Below are positions 43,611-55,199 of a DNA stretch of 64,000 bases, one piece after another. Under the pieces are notes generated by a model, which worked only from the letters and a program-made list of their open reading frames with translations, did no database searches and had not been told where the DNA came from. The stretch covers positions 62,001 to 126,000 of the forward strand of contig NRSV01000005.1 of assembly GCA_002286855.1 (NCBI GenBank), in the 5' to 3' direction. Position 1 is the stretch's first letter, and the number at the start of each line of letters is the position of its first letter. Made by a program: the position numbers and the translations under genes. Source of the DNA: Bipolaris cookei (taxonomy: Eukaryota > Ascomycota > Dothideomycetes > Pleosporales > Pleosporaceae).

Positions 43611-46477
43611 ATGACAACACCCGTCGAATCATTATTAACCATTCGAAAAGAAGACTTTGATTTCTTGATACAACATTGTTGTACTTGTTCTTGCCTGAAT
43701 AGCAAGGAAAAGGTTACAGTGGAGGGCATTCAGGCTGCAGTCTACCCGAAGGGATGGAGCGTGCAAACATCCAAAACTCCCCAGAAGCGAAAGAATCGCC
43801 AGTCACGGGTCAAGACAGCTGACGACTTCATGCGCTGTGTAAATCAATGGAGATTAACTCAACTCATGGTCGTTACCAACCGAGAGAAATACGAAAACAT
43901 GGTTCGCGACTTCACCCTGTCACCCACAATCACCAGTGAAGGTCACAATTCCCAGAGACTTACTGCCAAGAATCTAGTCGAACTAGGGACACATCTGGCA
44001 AGATTAGTAGAACGATCGATCAACGCACATATGGCACAGAAGTCCTTTACTCACTTCCAATCCTTGATATTCTTGTCGTACTGTCTTTATCTTGCCAAAA
44101 AGGGTACCCCAAGTGAGAAAATTGACAACCTCTTGAAGTTTGTCAATAAAGACGAGAAGAAGAGAAAGCGGCTACTTGTACAAGCAGCTCAAATCAACAA
44201 AATGATCGCTGAACTTGGTAACAAGGGTTGGAACATTGTACGGGCTACAGAATTGTTCCTTATCTGTAAATTAGCCAAGCTACATACAACTGTCACAATA
44301 GCTAAACACAACTTTAGGTCCGTTTTCAGGATACGACTTGCTCAACTTCTCATTGGAAGACTTTGGAGATATCATGTCGTCTGTTTCTGATGCAAAACCC
44401 AACTTTACTGGGTGTTTAATGCCATCATATACAATACCTGGTCTCATAGAGCGTCTGATACAACAGTCAGGAGTTCTCGAATACGATTCGTACGTGTTCC
44501 AATTCATAAAAGAATCTAGTTGCTGATAATATCCAGGACAAAAGTGATCAGCAGTTATCTGGGTTACGATGCGGATACTATGCCAGCAACTTCTGATTGT
44601 ATTGATCAGGTGCACGACGCAACACCACTTCCACTCGACTTTAATAACATATCCTTGGTGCAGATAGTCGTCGCAAAAGCTTCTCAAGTAAACGAAAACG
44701 GTAACGAGCGGCCTTTTGCACTATTGGAAAATAGCGAAGGTGTGTTGGATAGGTTACAGCAGGACCCTTCGAACAGACATATGCCCAACATAGTGCATGA
44801 GGACAATTCTGCACTCTTCAATACACCAAGAAAACGAAGGAGGCTAGAAGTTCAAATTGGAGAAAGTTCAAATTTACAGCTTCGCCCAGCGTCTTGCAAC
44901 AATAACTTACAAACTATCGCCTGGGAATTTCCACTCCAAAACTCTGGGACGACTTCGAACGTGTTGGAAATACATAACCAAAGCCTTATGACGAAGCCGG
45001 CAACATTGCATAGTCCACAGTATGCATTGCCGAACAACATCAGTCATGAAATGTCACTATCATCTCCATTAGATGTATCAGCAGGATTGCGACCAGAACA
45101 CAGAGGTCGACGGCATAACGAACTCATGCCCTATACCTACAATGCGTTTCTCCCTATTTCTTTAGAGATGCAAAATGTTCAACGTTACAAGAACAGTCCA
45201 CAACTCCAGATTCAGCTCCATGACTTTCGTGTTGTTCCAGACACAGCCCGGTCAGTTTGGTTTGCTATTACTGGCAATATTGGAGGTCTGCAGAAGCTTT
45301 TCGCACAAGGGCTCGCATCACCAAAGGACATAAGCTATACTCGACAGTACAGCTTAGTGAGGGTAAGTTCAGTACTTGTTTTTAGATCATATAGTCCGAC
45401 CTAATTAGAAAAATGCTAAACCGCACATAGTGGGCTCTATATGGTGGGATGAACAATTACCCAACCGTAAAATTCCTGCTCAGTCAGGGAGCTTCTGTTG
45501 ATGAAGAGTAAGAGATTGAGCGATTCCAGCCATACAGTCGAAGATACTAACGATGCTCCTCACCTAGGTCCTATCAGCATGTATGGGATTATGCATATCG
45601 CATGAAATGCAATCCCACAGAGCTTTCTGAGCTAAAATGCATCACGATGCAACCGCCAACGTCATACATACACACCGATTGGGTTGAAGAGCAGAGATTT
45701 CCGCAGATCCACAAAATAGTTCTTGGTCGGTGTTCTGAATCGCTCAGCGTTGAGATCGATGCCAATCCAAACGCTGTTAATCTCACGGATGCCATGAACC
45801 GCACAGCGCTTGACTGGGCTACCGCTCTGGCTAAGCTGTCCGACATGAGAATCTTAATCGACCGCGGCTCACCCCTCAACACGATAGACGTCAGTGGCCG
45901 CAGTACCGTCCTGCATGCAGTTGACAGTCACAACGAAGATGCTCTTAGTATGATCCTTGAGGCTGGAGCAGATCCTAATCCTGAAATTCCTGGGGGTCTA
46001 TTTCGCAGCAGTCCACTCACAGCGGCTACGTTTGGCGGCTTGGAAGGCATGGTCAAGAGGCTTCTAAATCACGGCGCCAAGGTTGATGCCTGCAACCCAG
46101 AAGGCCGGACAGCTTTACACACTGTTGCCAGTATGCAAAATGTTGAGTGCGCGCGGATTCTGCTCGATCATGGGGCAAATTTGGGACTTGTTAACAGCAA
46201 AGGATTTTCGCCAATTATGACAGCGGTGGTGCATAACAGCCATGCTGTACTGAAGCTCTTCATCGATCGATGCAATGCCGATTGTTTAGAGGAGTCGCAA
46301 TTACTACCTGTTATAGCCCAGTTTGCAGACACGGAAACGATGTCCATCCTTGCGACATCACCCCTGCTGAGGGAGACTCTGTGTAAGGAAGATCTTACTT
46401 CCAGCCGCAGAAGTCTTGAGTCGCGAACTGACTATAATAAAGTACTTGGTAATGCATTTGACAGTCTGTGTCGATGA
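43611..46477 (+). CDS. Large ankyrin-repeat protein (879 aa)
   Basis: CDS join(43611..44265,44318..44489,44537..45362,45431..45507,45568..46477); four introns of 47-68 nt, all in frame. The N-terminal 280 residues form an unrecognised helical domain with a Cys-rich start (HCCTCSCLNSKEK) and a basic linker (KTPQKRKNRQSRVK). The middle is low-complexity with a putative nuclear signal (TPRKRRRLEV). The C-terminus has ankyrin repeats: ATALAKLSDMRILIDRGSPL, SGRSTVLHAVDSHNEDALSM, TAATFGGLEGMVKRLLNHGA and GRTALHTVASMQNVECARI. The architecture suits a nuclear protein-binding regulator, but the first domain may be new. The gene appears intact; its leader has a strong hairpin. Confidence 0.8.
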
Positions 46478-46699
46478 ATAGCACGTATATAGAAGTAAAA
46501 AAGTATTGGCAGTTAACTCTATGTAATAAAGGTTAGTCTAGCAGGCACATCGGTCGCTGTTTTTGCTAACAAGATAGCTGTGTGATCCATCTACATTGCT
46601 CGTTCTATGCATCTTCAAGGCAGTACCCTTCTATTCAATTAACAGTGTGATGTGATATTACATCAAGGCTCTTGAACCATACAGTCTAGATCTAAGTCC

Positions 46700-47634
46700 T
46701 CAATTCGGTAACGGCAACGCCATGCCGAGGTGAAAAGCAGGCCGGTTAATATCATTGGCTTTGTAGCTTTGAATTTAGGTTAGCAATTGAGCTTGAAAAT
46801 ATTTCGGATTATAAGAGATATCGTACCTGAGAACTGAAACCGATCCAGGTAGCAAGGTCATTGGCAAGGGGCTGTGCATCATCCAGCCGAGCCAGCGCTT
46901 CATAAAACAACGAAGGATGAGCCCGTGTGCGACCTGTAATATCCACTCCTTAGCTGTCCTGGGTGAAAATAGATAGAGTAAAAGAGGGAAAGAAAGCATA
47001 CAAGAAGGACATTAGCGGGTTTATCCCCACGCATATGTGGTTTTTGGATTTCTTTGATCTGCATGATCAGCCTATCCAGCCGCTCGCTGACCTGCTGAGC
47101 CGATCTTGAGAGCGTCAGCAAAAGCTTTCAAAAAGCAACCCATGGTATGACGTACTCTCCGCCTATACATCCATCCTTCCAAATATCCCAGTCTCTCTCA
47201 TGATCTAGCCCTCCCTTCTTCCTCAAATCCCTGATTTCCGGGCTCGTAAGCCCTTCATAATCACCGTAATTCCACTCAGCAATATCTTCGGTATAGGTAA
47301 TGTCCCCTGTAACAACGCTGTCGGGGGGTGGTAGTAGTAGTTGAAACGTCTTTACGGCGCGGATTCGAGGGCTGACGAAGATATGCGAGAGTTGTAATGG
47401 ATCTATAAGTTTTCCAGCGCCTACAAACGTTTCTGCCGTTAAAGAAACTTGGGCGATGCCCTTTTCGGTCAGTTCGATTTCTGTAGCACCTGTGAAGCGG
47501 CCTGACTTGGCCCACAGGGTCTCTCCTGTGTAGGATATATGCTATTAGCAGGTTGTATTGGAGAACAGCTACACGAATGACATACCATGGCGAACGAGGA
47601 ATACTCGTGGCGTTAGGGTTTCTTGGTCGGACAT
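46700..47634 (-). CDS. Histidine-phosphatase, SHB17-like (231 aa)
   Basis: CDS complement(join(46700..46766,46827..46933,47002..47104,47156..47525,47586..47634)); introns of 60, 68, 51 and 60 nt. Histidine phosphatase superfamily: FLVRHG|ETLW across intron 1 gives the phospho-accepting His16; FVSPRIRAVKT supplies the second Arg; EWNYGDYEGLT and RDLRKKGGLDHERDWDIWKDGC match yeast sedoheptulose-1,7-bisphosphatase Shb17; VAHGLILRCF has the second catalytic His; the end reads SVLSYKANDINRP. Shb17 hydrolyses sedoheptulose 1,7-bisphosphate in the riboneogenesis branch of the pentose phosphate pathway, in the cytosol. All core residues are present. A related sugar-phosphate substrate cannot be excluded. 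Confidence 0.9.
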
Positions 47635-48484
47635 GAGGGACGTTGTAATTGACTAACAGAAGGAGGCGCAAAGCTCAAAGGTCCAAGGTAACAACGACAT
47701 GCAGAGTTGTCACGTGAGCCTCTTCTAACCCACATTTATCGGGTCGGATCATTCAGGATGGCGAGCCCCTAGCTCTGCCTATATATGCAGTACAGTGTAA
47801 AAGCATCTTCCTCTTAACAATTGCCAAGCATGCGCGTACATAACACTATGTTGTGAGTCGACATTGAGATATCGAGAAGGTCAGGTGGGCGCCAAGAGGG
47901 TTTTACCCCGCTCCGAAGGCGCTAACCAGATCAGAGGCCAAGGAGCTCTCATCGACTTTTCTTTGAATAGCATAACTATAACTAACTGAAAAGAAAGAAT
48001 CAGCTTATTCAATATCCAGCATCCCTTCAATAGTCCTTTTGCCTTTGATATTTACCTTTGATACCTACCATCCGTTAACTAAAATAGATTATTCTACAAA
48101 AATCTTTGGCAAAAAGATGAATCGAGCAGTCCAAAAGAGACTGCAGTAGATCCAGACATACTTATTGGCAGCTGTGGTAGCGCTGTGCCTGATTTTTTCA
48201 TATTTGAGTTGATTTGGGGGCATATTCAACAAAGGACTAAGCTGGGACGATGGACAACATCATTCTTCAGTAGTGCGTCAAGTTAGGAAAGGTATGGAGG
48301 ACCAGCATGTATGTGTTTTCCAGGTGTCACTACTGCTTGGACCAATCCCTGCCTTGCGCCAAGCTTTATCCCCTGCATAGTTGCTGGGTTCAGCTCGTGA
48401 CCTTTACCACGTTATATTTTATGCTTTTCACCAAAGCCTTGAAAATGCCCTCCGCAATCTTACTACTTACAAAAAAACTCTAAG
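47635..48484. other. Intergenic, nothing recognised
   Basis: About 850 bp with no supported gene or repeat. Confidence 0.4.
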
Positions 48485-48938
48485 ATGCAATCGATACAAG
48501 AGCTGCAATTAACAACAGAACTCGACCAGATGATTTCATCTTTACGTGATGGCAAGTTGGACACGTATGCACGCGGGGTATCGATCACATCGCCATCACA
48601 TGCGACATTCAACATCGATCGACACACGACTATTCGGGGATACATAGAGAAGATATGTAACGTAAGTTTTAGTAAGCCAGAGTATATGAATTGCTTATAA
48701 CAACGACAAGGATAAAGTTGCTCATACATTCGGAGCTGTTTTAGCAACAGGGACTACTGAATTCCGTGGACCATATTCCTATATCATTATCTTTGCAGAC
48801 CAAATCGACAATCCCCAATTCGAAGTTGGGGGAAAGCCCATAAAAAACGCCAGGATTTTTCAGAGCCATGATGTGCTTCCAGTTGTTGTTAGGTCTGGGC
48901 GGGTTGTAGTGTTGGTGTTTGCATTCCAGAGAATCTGA
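48485..48938 (+). CDS. Possible SnoaL/NTF2-like small protein (134 aa)
   Basis: CDS join(48485..48661,48711..48938) with a 49-nt GT-AG intron. The pattern is like NTF2-fold proteins: helical start LTTELDQMISSLRDGKLDTY, an early strand/turn (TIRGYIEKIC), then FGAVLATGTTEFRGPYSYII and FADQIDNPQ as in SnoaL-like ketosteroid-isomerase relatives. Only weak recall supports the family. The 3' end overlaps the convergent gene on the other strand by about 80 bp, unusual but known in fungi. It could be a small enzyme or merely a chance frame. Confidence 0.4.
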
Positions 48939-49739
48939 TGTGTATTCAAATCCCATGGATCTATCTGAGCTTGCGGATCGGCTTCAATGGCATAAACCAT
49001 ATTGGCTGTCGTGTCACTGGAGTACTTGTTTTGGTGTTGGGAAGGAAATGAAGCGTATGAGGATATTTGGCAGGCTGTCGTTGAGTCGTACACAGTGGGA
49101 CCTTTTGTTCACTTAGTTGTTACTGCCTATTATAGTGTATATTAACTTACGAGATTGGCTTATTATTGAAAGGTCTGGTTGCGAGAACGCCGGACCCAAG
49201 TGCTTGTCATTCACCAGATGTGTATGGAGTAACGTTCTAGCGAGCGAACAGGCGTGCATCATTGAGGCAAATTTGCTTTGCAGGAAGATGGTTTCGTCGT
49301 GTGACCTGGGTGCTATGTGGAAATACGCTAACGCAATTAAGAAATTGAGCTGTGCCGAATCGAGGGTTGTTATGTCAAAGGAAGTCTGATAGCTTTTGGT
49401 GTAGTACCGTTGCTTAGCGGATAGAGCGCGCCTCTTGGTCGATGGAATATTGGCAATTGCCCAGGCTTGCAAGGGCAGCCTGATGTTGCACCAAAGCTGC
49501 TCTATAGCCCCAGGGCTTTCTTTAGCCTCTTCAACAGTGTCCACAAATACTTGGTATTCATCTTTGAGTTTGGCAATAACCCCTTCCACGGTCAGAGGAG
49601 CTAAGGAAGGGTCAAGAACTGATCTCTTTGGACAGAACCTCTCTAGTATTCGCTTGACATCTTTCTTAGATATATCAGAATCGCGGGCTTCCATCAGGAC
49701 TTCAATTGCCAATGCAACTGCGCGGGATGATCTAGCCAT
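48860..49739 (-). CDS. Hypothetical protein, 2 exons (276 aa)
   Basis: CDS complement(join(48860..49101,49151..49739)); intron 49 nt. The start MARSSRAVALAIEVL at 49739 is preferred; the frame continues to ATG 49937 but that extra part is made of imperfect tandem repeats (ILPLLRHRPTSCSAVLPLLQ). Features: a helical region (KKDVKRILERFCPKR; GVIAKLKDEYQVFVDTVEE), a segment FLIALAYFHIAPRSHDETIF, and a Ser/Thr/Gln/Asn-rich C-terminus (QHQNKYSSDTTAN). No known domain; possibly a regulator given the Q/N-rich tail, but this is a guess. Confidence 0.6.
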
Positions 49740-49799
49740 ATCGATACGGAATTGGGAACTAACCCGGTAGACGTGTTGGAAAAGAAGGGGACGAACAGT

Positions 49800-49935
49800 G
49801 GTGCATAGGTAGGCGCTGCAGCAAGGATAAAGTGTCAAACGGCCGGTGGGTGGGTACTGCAACAGGGGTAGGACTGCTGAACAGCTGGTGGGTCGGTGCC
49901 GCAACAGGGGTAGAATTGCTGAACGGCTGATAGTC
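49800..49935. repeat. Imperfect short tandem repeat
   Basis: About 45-bp units sharing GGTGGGT, TGCNGCAACAGGGGTAG and ATTGCTGAAC, at least two and a half copies. It lies directly upstream of the likely start of the 276-aa gene and so probably in its promoter. Confidence 0.65.
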
Positions 49936-50117
49936 ATGCGCCGTTACAAGGTAAATTGTTCAAGTCGGCGACGCCTCTAAGTCATGCGGGATGACTTTAT
50001 ATATATGATTATTGGCCTAAGACTAGCCCCTTTTGGAATCTACCCCAGGCAATGGCCCCGTAGATGTTAAGTTTAAAGGAGTTCTGCGACTTGCTCTTCA
50101 CATAAAACATCTATTAC

Positions 50118-51079
50118 ATGATGTTCAACGCAGAAATATTATCGATCATAATACCTTCCATTGTTCTGTTCGTTATGCGAAGCCTTTATCTCTTGGTCGC
50201 GATTGCAGCCACTTTTTCTATTCCTCGGATTTCGTCCGAGTCAATGCATTGGTCAGAGAGTTCTGCAAGGAGAATTGTCTCGATGCGCCTCGCCATTGCC
50301 CTCCATGCATTGCCGCCTGCCGCCTGCATCGCTGCACTGGCCACAGCGCTAGCAGAACTGAGGTCATTTTCACTCCAGCTACACATGCTTACATTCGGTT
50401 TTATCCATATTTCCGATTGGGTAGGAAAACAGTAACCCACATCTTTATAAATATTAAGTAAGAGAAACAGATACACCAAAACGGGGGAGTGCTGAACAAT
50501 AATGACGAGTCACAAAATAGGTGGATTGCAAGAGCTGTAGCAATGGTCATCTATTTTCTTGCAATTGGTGGAACGATTTACTCACACAGGTAAGCCACTA
50601 ATCATCGTACTTGGGTTGTTTTCCTAATATAAGCATAAGTGCAATCTTGAATCTTTTTGTCATAGGTGGAAGTGCACTTATGAATCTTTATTGGTTTATA
50701 TTAGTGCTAAGAGAGAACATCGGGTGCTTCCGAGCAAGCATTAATGCTGCCTCACTGTACACACTAAGAGCGTACTGGTTTCTCCCCGCAAATGTTTCTA
50801 TATTGCTGTTATCTAGCGCTTTCACTGCGATAGCAATATTTGGCAACAACAAGGGGATCACCAATGTGTTATGGTATCAACCTATGGTGAGGAGCTTTTC
50901 GTTATTATTACATCCTTTCTAGCCTTTTACCAAGAAAAACTGAGACTGAAACAACACAGGCCCTTTCTTTAATACATCCGCGATCTTTTAAGCTTCTCTA
51001 CAGTATCCCAAATATCCGATCTACACTTGCAGACGTTGGTAGACTTGAGATTACCCAGTCAGTTGACGAACTGATATAG
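50118..51079 (+). CDS. Multi-pass membrane protein, 4 exons (262 aa)
   Basis: CDS join(50118..50420,50471..50589,50640..50886,50960..51079); introns 50, 50 and 73 nt, frame kept at each. Hydrophobic segments: ILSIIIPSIVLFVMRSLYLLVAIAATF, the Ala-rich LAIALHALPPAACIAALATAL, LQLHMLTFGFIHISDW, AVAMVIYFLAIGGTIY, ILNLFVIGGSALMNLYWFILVL and NVSILLLSSAFTAIAIFG: about six helices. The last exon is a short soluble tail. No family is recognised. It is different in sequence from the three other membrane proteins in this window. Function unknown. Confidence 0.65.
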
Positions 51080-51870
51080 ACATCGAACTTATGGTTATAC
51101 TCTAGAGAAGTTGATGTGTACAAATTGCTCAATTCTAGTCTTAGCTCTCCTTCTCAGCATATAAGGAGTTTTGGTGGCGAGAAAATTAACAACATACTGA
51201 ATGCTAGCAATGTGACTTTTGAGTGTGACGACTGACCATGCGTGTATTATTCAGTATCTGTTGTTTTCAGGCGAAAAGGAAAGGTAAATTACAATAGAGG
51301 GCGAAAATATGCGGATTGAGTTATTGGGCTTGCGGATGAAAGTTTGTCTTGCTCTGCGCTATGAGAAAACCTCCCTTCGTCAGATTGATCAAGAACTCCT
51401 ACTAAGGCTTCACGCTTTGGCTCCTCCAAAAGAGCCAAGATAATGGAATTAATTCCTGCATCGGTGTAACATATGTCATTGATACCTCATCAAATCAGCT
51501 CTGACTCAATACATGTGACAGACCGTGCAACTAAAAGTTTGAGATAGCCCCGCACACCGCTGCTCTTCTCTCATCCAATCGAATCAATACAGCGCTTGGA
51601 CTGGATGCAGGCGTATCAAGGATTTGTGATAACGGACAAGGGTGACTCTTCTTCAAGCGTGACGGTATGCATCTACTGCATGGATTATAGAAAGAAATCC
51701 GAGCACACAAGGCAACAAGGCAACTGAGCGATCAGGAGTGCGTAATTGTAAGGCCTGCTATAAGTATCACCTTTCTGCGCCTGTTCAGCTCTGATCCATC
51801 ATCCCTTCTCCTTCACCTTAACTGTCACCAACTGATAGCAAGCACTTCTATATAATCATATATTTGATCA
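51080..51870. other. Intergenic, nothing recognised
   Basis: About 790 bp between two plus-strand genes. CT-rich stretches shortly before 51871 are typical of a fungal promoter; nothing else is seen. Confidence 0.4.
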
Positions 51871-52635
51871 ATGATGTATGCCGATCTACATTTGAATTCT
51901 TCTCCTCCTCCTCCTGAAACGTACGAACCGGCCCCTCCTTCACTTCCTAATTCTCCGCCGTCGCATCAGATGGCCCCACGCCCTGCTCCTCCGCCATCGC
52001 ACCAGCCAGTGCCTTCCTACATTCCTCCTTTTGATCGCCTTTACGCAACAATACCGCCAACACTAGACAAGCGATGTTGGAACCAGCTCGATGACTTATA
52101 CAAAGGAAACCTGAAATTGAACGACGAGGGGAAAATCAAGCTCACTCCAGCACAACATCGTGTATATCTTGGGGACACCCCTACTTGTTGCGACGAAGAC
52201 CAAACTGTTGGTGTGAAGCTTCTAGACCTTGCGGGCAGTGTTTCTCTCGCACTACACCATGATGATGGTCTCGCTTCTGCAATTGCGAAGAAACTTCTAC
52301 CCCGCCTCCAAGCACTGGCTGCCCCCGACATGAATAGACGCGATTTGGAGGTGTACTGGGCCCACAAAGTTACTTCCTACTTGGGCAAGAATGTTACGAT
52401 CACGCAAGGTAGAAACACCCGTTCGGGAAAACTCACGGGATTAAGCATTCAAGACAGTAGATTCGGATCTAACTTGCCTCCTGGTTACTATAAATTTCGG
52501 ATCTCTGGATCACGGGATGTGGAAGTTTTCCTCGACCTAGTAGAGTTGGCCAGGGGACATGCGAATATTTGCCTGGATGACGATGTTGATGAGAAGGCAG
52601 ATGGTGAAGACTTCGAGGAAATATGGCACGATTAG
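51871..52635 (+). CDS. Pro-rich N-terminus hypothetical protein (254 aa)
   Basis: Intronless frame from ATG 51871. Residues 1-55 are Pro-rich with the repeat-like PPSHQ motifs (PAPPSLPNSPPSHQMAPRPA). A folded-looking part of about 190 residues follows (WNQLDDLYKGNLKLNDEGKI; VGVKLLDLAGSVSLALHHDD; LEVYWAHKVTSYLGKNVTI; PPGYYKFRISGSRDVEVFLD), ending in an acidic tail (DDDVDEKADGEDFEE). No family is recognised. Codon-like third-position bias and the single long frame support it as a real gene. Function unknown. Confidence 0.65.
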   Translation: MMYADLHLNSSPPPPETYEPAPPSLPNSPPSHQMAPRPAPPPSHQPVPSYIPPFDRLYATIPPTLDKRCWNQLDDLYKGNLKLNDEGKIKLTPAQHRVYLGDTPTCCDEDQTVGVKLLDLAGSVSLALHHDDGLASAIAKKLLPRLQALAAPDMNRRDLEVYWAHKVTSYLGKNVTITQGRNTRSGKLTGLSIQDSRFGSNLPPGYYKFRISGSRDVEVFLDLVELARGHANICLDDDVDEKADGEDFEEIWHD

Positions 52636-52879
52636 TTTAACCGTCGAGAGCCTTATTCATCTTTCAACCTCTTGTACTGGATCCTTCTCGCTTCCTTGGA
52701 AACAGAAGTTTCCGTCTGCTATTTTCCATGACTGTTCCATCACGACTGTCGCTACCGTTTCCACTGTCATTCCCGCTTCCATCGTTGCTTCGCTTCTGCT
52801 CGGTTGCTCTTGTCGTCTTTTGAGAATTCTTGCGTCCTCTATTAGGGTCTTGTAGCTATATGGTAGTGTAATGTAGGAC

Positions 52880-53407
52880 TTACAATAGCTCCCAGTCTAC
52901 ATCATGAAATTGATCCCCAAGTCGAATCTGATCCTTCAACGGCTCCATGAAATCATGGTAGTCTATCTCCGAGCTCCAGTTATCGGCCAGGTGCTGACAA
53001 GCACTGAACAGCCGCCTCCGAATGCCTGACGGCAATATGGCACACTTATGAAACTTTTTTTCAATTTCAGGTTCTGGGAGCAAGGGTTGCTCCCTCAAGG
53101 CCCCCTAGCAGCGTTAATGCTTGCGTAGGTGTTGAGTTGATAGCTAACCTACTATAAGCATCGCCATAATCTTTGCCAATTCTTTTGCCACACGATTCAG
53201 TTCCGCCTTCTTATCGTATCGGTCCGTTGCCGTCCATTTCTTTGATCGTAGCATCTCAACTGTAGCCCATTCTGTGAAAGGATTTGAGACCGAGATAAAG
53301 CCCTTTGACGGGTCTTGAACATATGTAGAACGTTGCGGGGCAACAATAGAGCGGGGTTTGATCATGGAGATCACTTCGTGGCTAGCGGAAACCCAGTCTA
53401 GGACCAT
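52880..53407 (-). CDS. Hypothetical protein, 2 exons (159 aa)
   Basis: CDS complement(join(52880..53104,53153..53407)); 48-nt intron, phase 0. Starts MVLDWVSASHEVISMIK; has a Lys/Glu/Ala helix (KKAELNRVAKELAKIM) before the intron and an acidic, aromatic end (DYHDFMEPL, QFHDVDWELL). No known domain or neighbour clue. The splice signals are good and the frame is continuous. Confidence 0.55.
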
Positions 53408-53880
53408 GATGATGAAGTTGGAAAAGCCGGTTGCTTGTCAGATTTCCTAGAGATACATGGCATGGAAGGCCGAGGAAATTTAATAGCACACATGCGGAGT
53501 ATGTCGGTCCCTAGAAAAAGTGGCAGAAGCAAACAAAGTGTGTAGATCCAATAGTGCAGAAGCCTGCATAGACATGGGCTGTGGTAAGCGACGACTTATC
53601 GCACTTATTTTCTCAGTCCTCATACACCGCCTTTTTTCCCACATTTACCCTGCCCCTTTCTATTATTCCATTTCGTAACCCTTGTTATCTCAATAAATAA
53701 ACACGGCGCTACGAGAGACGAAAATAGGAATAGAAAGAATCGTTCGTTAATCCGGGGGGCTTTGTGCTAGCTTGTGAACGGAATCAATAGTGGGGCTCAA
53801 CATGCGCCAGATCCTACTTAAATATTGACATCCTTGCGATGGCGAGGGATGCAACTAGCCCACCCGCACCCACTGATGTC
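53408..53880. other. Intergenic, nothing recognised
   Basis: Gene-free stretch between two minus-strand genes; no repeat seen. Confidence 0.4.
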
Positions 53881-55199
53881 TCAATGCGTCTCACTGCTGC
53901 TCAGCATCCATGTTGTGGCCGGCGGCTGCCGTCTCAGCAGCCATCCCATTAGCCTTTGCCCCACATTTTCCATTGGCTGTATGTAACCTGTCAGCCACCA
54001 CGAAGCCCCAAGGCATGCTACGACACTTACTACCTGTTCGATACCCGATTGCGCGCGCCATGCGCCAACTAAAAACGTCATATTCGACCTTGGGGATGTT
54101 CTCGGCTTGCAATTGTGCATTGACCCGATCGTAGATCTTAGCCAAAACATCACCTGGCACCGAGGGCCAGTTGACGCCTGGGTTGGCTTCTACCAGCGCA
54201 TTGATCTCAGCCTTGGTTATGTTCTACAATCTCGATTAGCATTCGCTTTGTTAAAGTGACAGTGCTCTGCTATACGTAGAACCTATCCCATTGTAGTTTG
54301 TTGTAACCTGATTTTTCCTGCGCTTCATGTGTTCTGGCACTCTTCTTAAGCTCGAACGGTAGCATGACTTCTTTGCGTCTGACAACTCGACGTCTGTCCA
54401 GGTCCTCTGGGTTCTCTAGGTTACTGGGATGGCGCGGGGCTTGTGGCGGACTTGTGGAGTCAACCTGGTCCGAGCTTGTTTGGCCCTGATAGCCCGTGCG
54501 CTTTCCTGGGTCTTCCGCACGCGCGGCAATCAAACGCTTCTCATGCATTAGTATCACAAGGCACCTTCACATATCGGATAGGGTCTAGCATGATGGAACT
54601 AATGCGTCAATGTCTTCCGACGTCCCCGTGGAGTGCAGCTGGTCCAAGCATCAGGCGGCGAGAACATCCTTGACATACCTGCACCGTTCGCGGGCCGCAA
54701 AAATCCAACGTCAAGTAGGCAAACGAGGCAAACTCTATGGCTGGATGTAGATATCTAGCTAAACAACATAGATAACACCTTTCGACCTCGACCCCAGTTG
54801 CATTATCTTTATTGTATCTTTGTCTCAAACTTCCTGTACAGTTCAAACTACAGTCTGCTTTAGAAATTTCTCGTTTCAAGAGTGAAATGTGAGGACGCTC
54901 ATCATACGCATCTTGGCTGAGCAGCTGGCCCTTGTCGCGACATATTGTTACGCGTTCTTCCCTCATTTGTCATTCACGTTGTACACTTTGGGCTAGTATA
55001 CGGAATCCTTCAGGGAAAGATCAAGAATTGGCCCATGACATTCTTCGAGAAGCCGCCACCAGCGGTCCTCGCTAACAATATCCTCTCCTGCTCTTGCATA
55101 TTGATTTGACTCTGCGCCCTTGCTACATGTATTCTGCATAACACGACAGTCACATATAACGGAAGGATACGTTGTGGTTATGTCCTCAAATTTGAACAT
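53881..55199 (-). CDS. Hypothetical protein with WRMxRxIG domain, 6 exons (338 aa)
   Basis: Deduced CDS complement(join(53881..53987,54034..54223,54276..54511,54565..54598,54679..54930,55002..55199)); five introns of 46-80 nt, one with a perfect TACTAAT branch site. The conserved part spans exons 4-5: GYNKLQWDRFYNITKAEINA, LVEANPGVNWPSVPGDVLAK, then IPKVEYDVFSWRMARAIGYR. A diverged paralogue of just this part is at 57971-58377. The N-terminus has several Cys (VICDCRVMQNTCSKG; RCYLCCLARY). The last exon could instead be read through without splicing (ending MDAEQQ at 53891). The helical, basic character hints at DNA or protein binding, but no known family was recognised. Confidence 0.55.

Noticed and set aside
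49738..49937. N-terminal extension of the 276-aa gene to ATG 49937
   Set aside because: The added residues come from an imperfect tandem repeat and look non-coding; the start at 49739 is a better fit.
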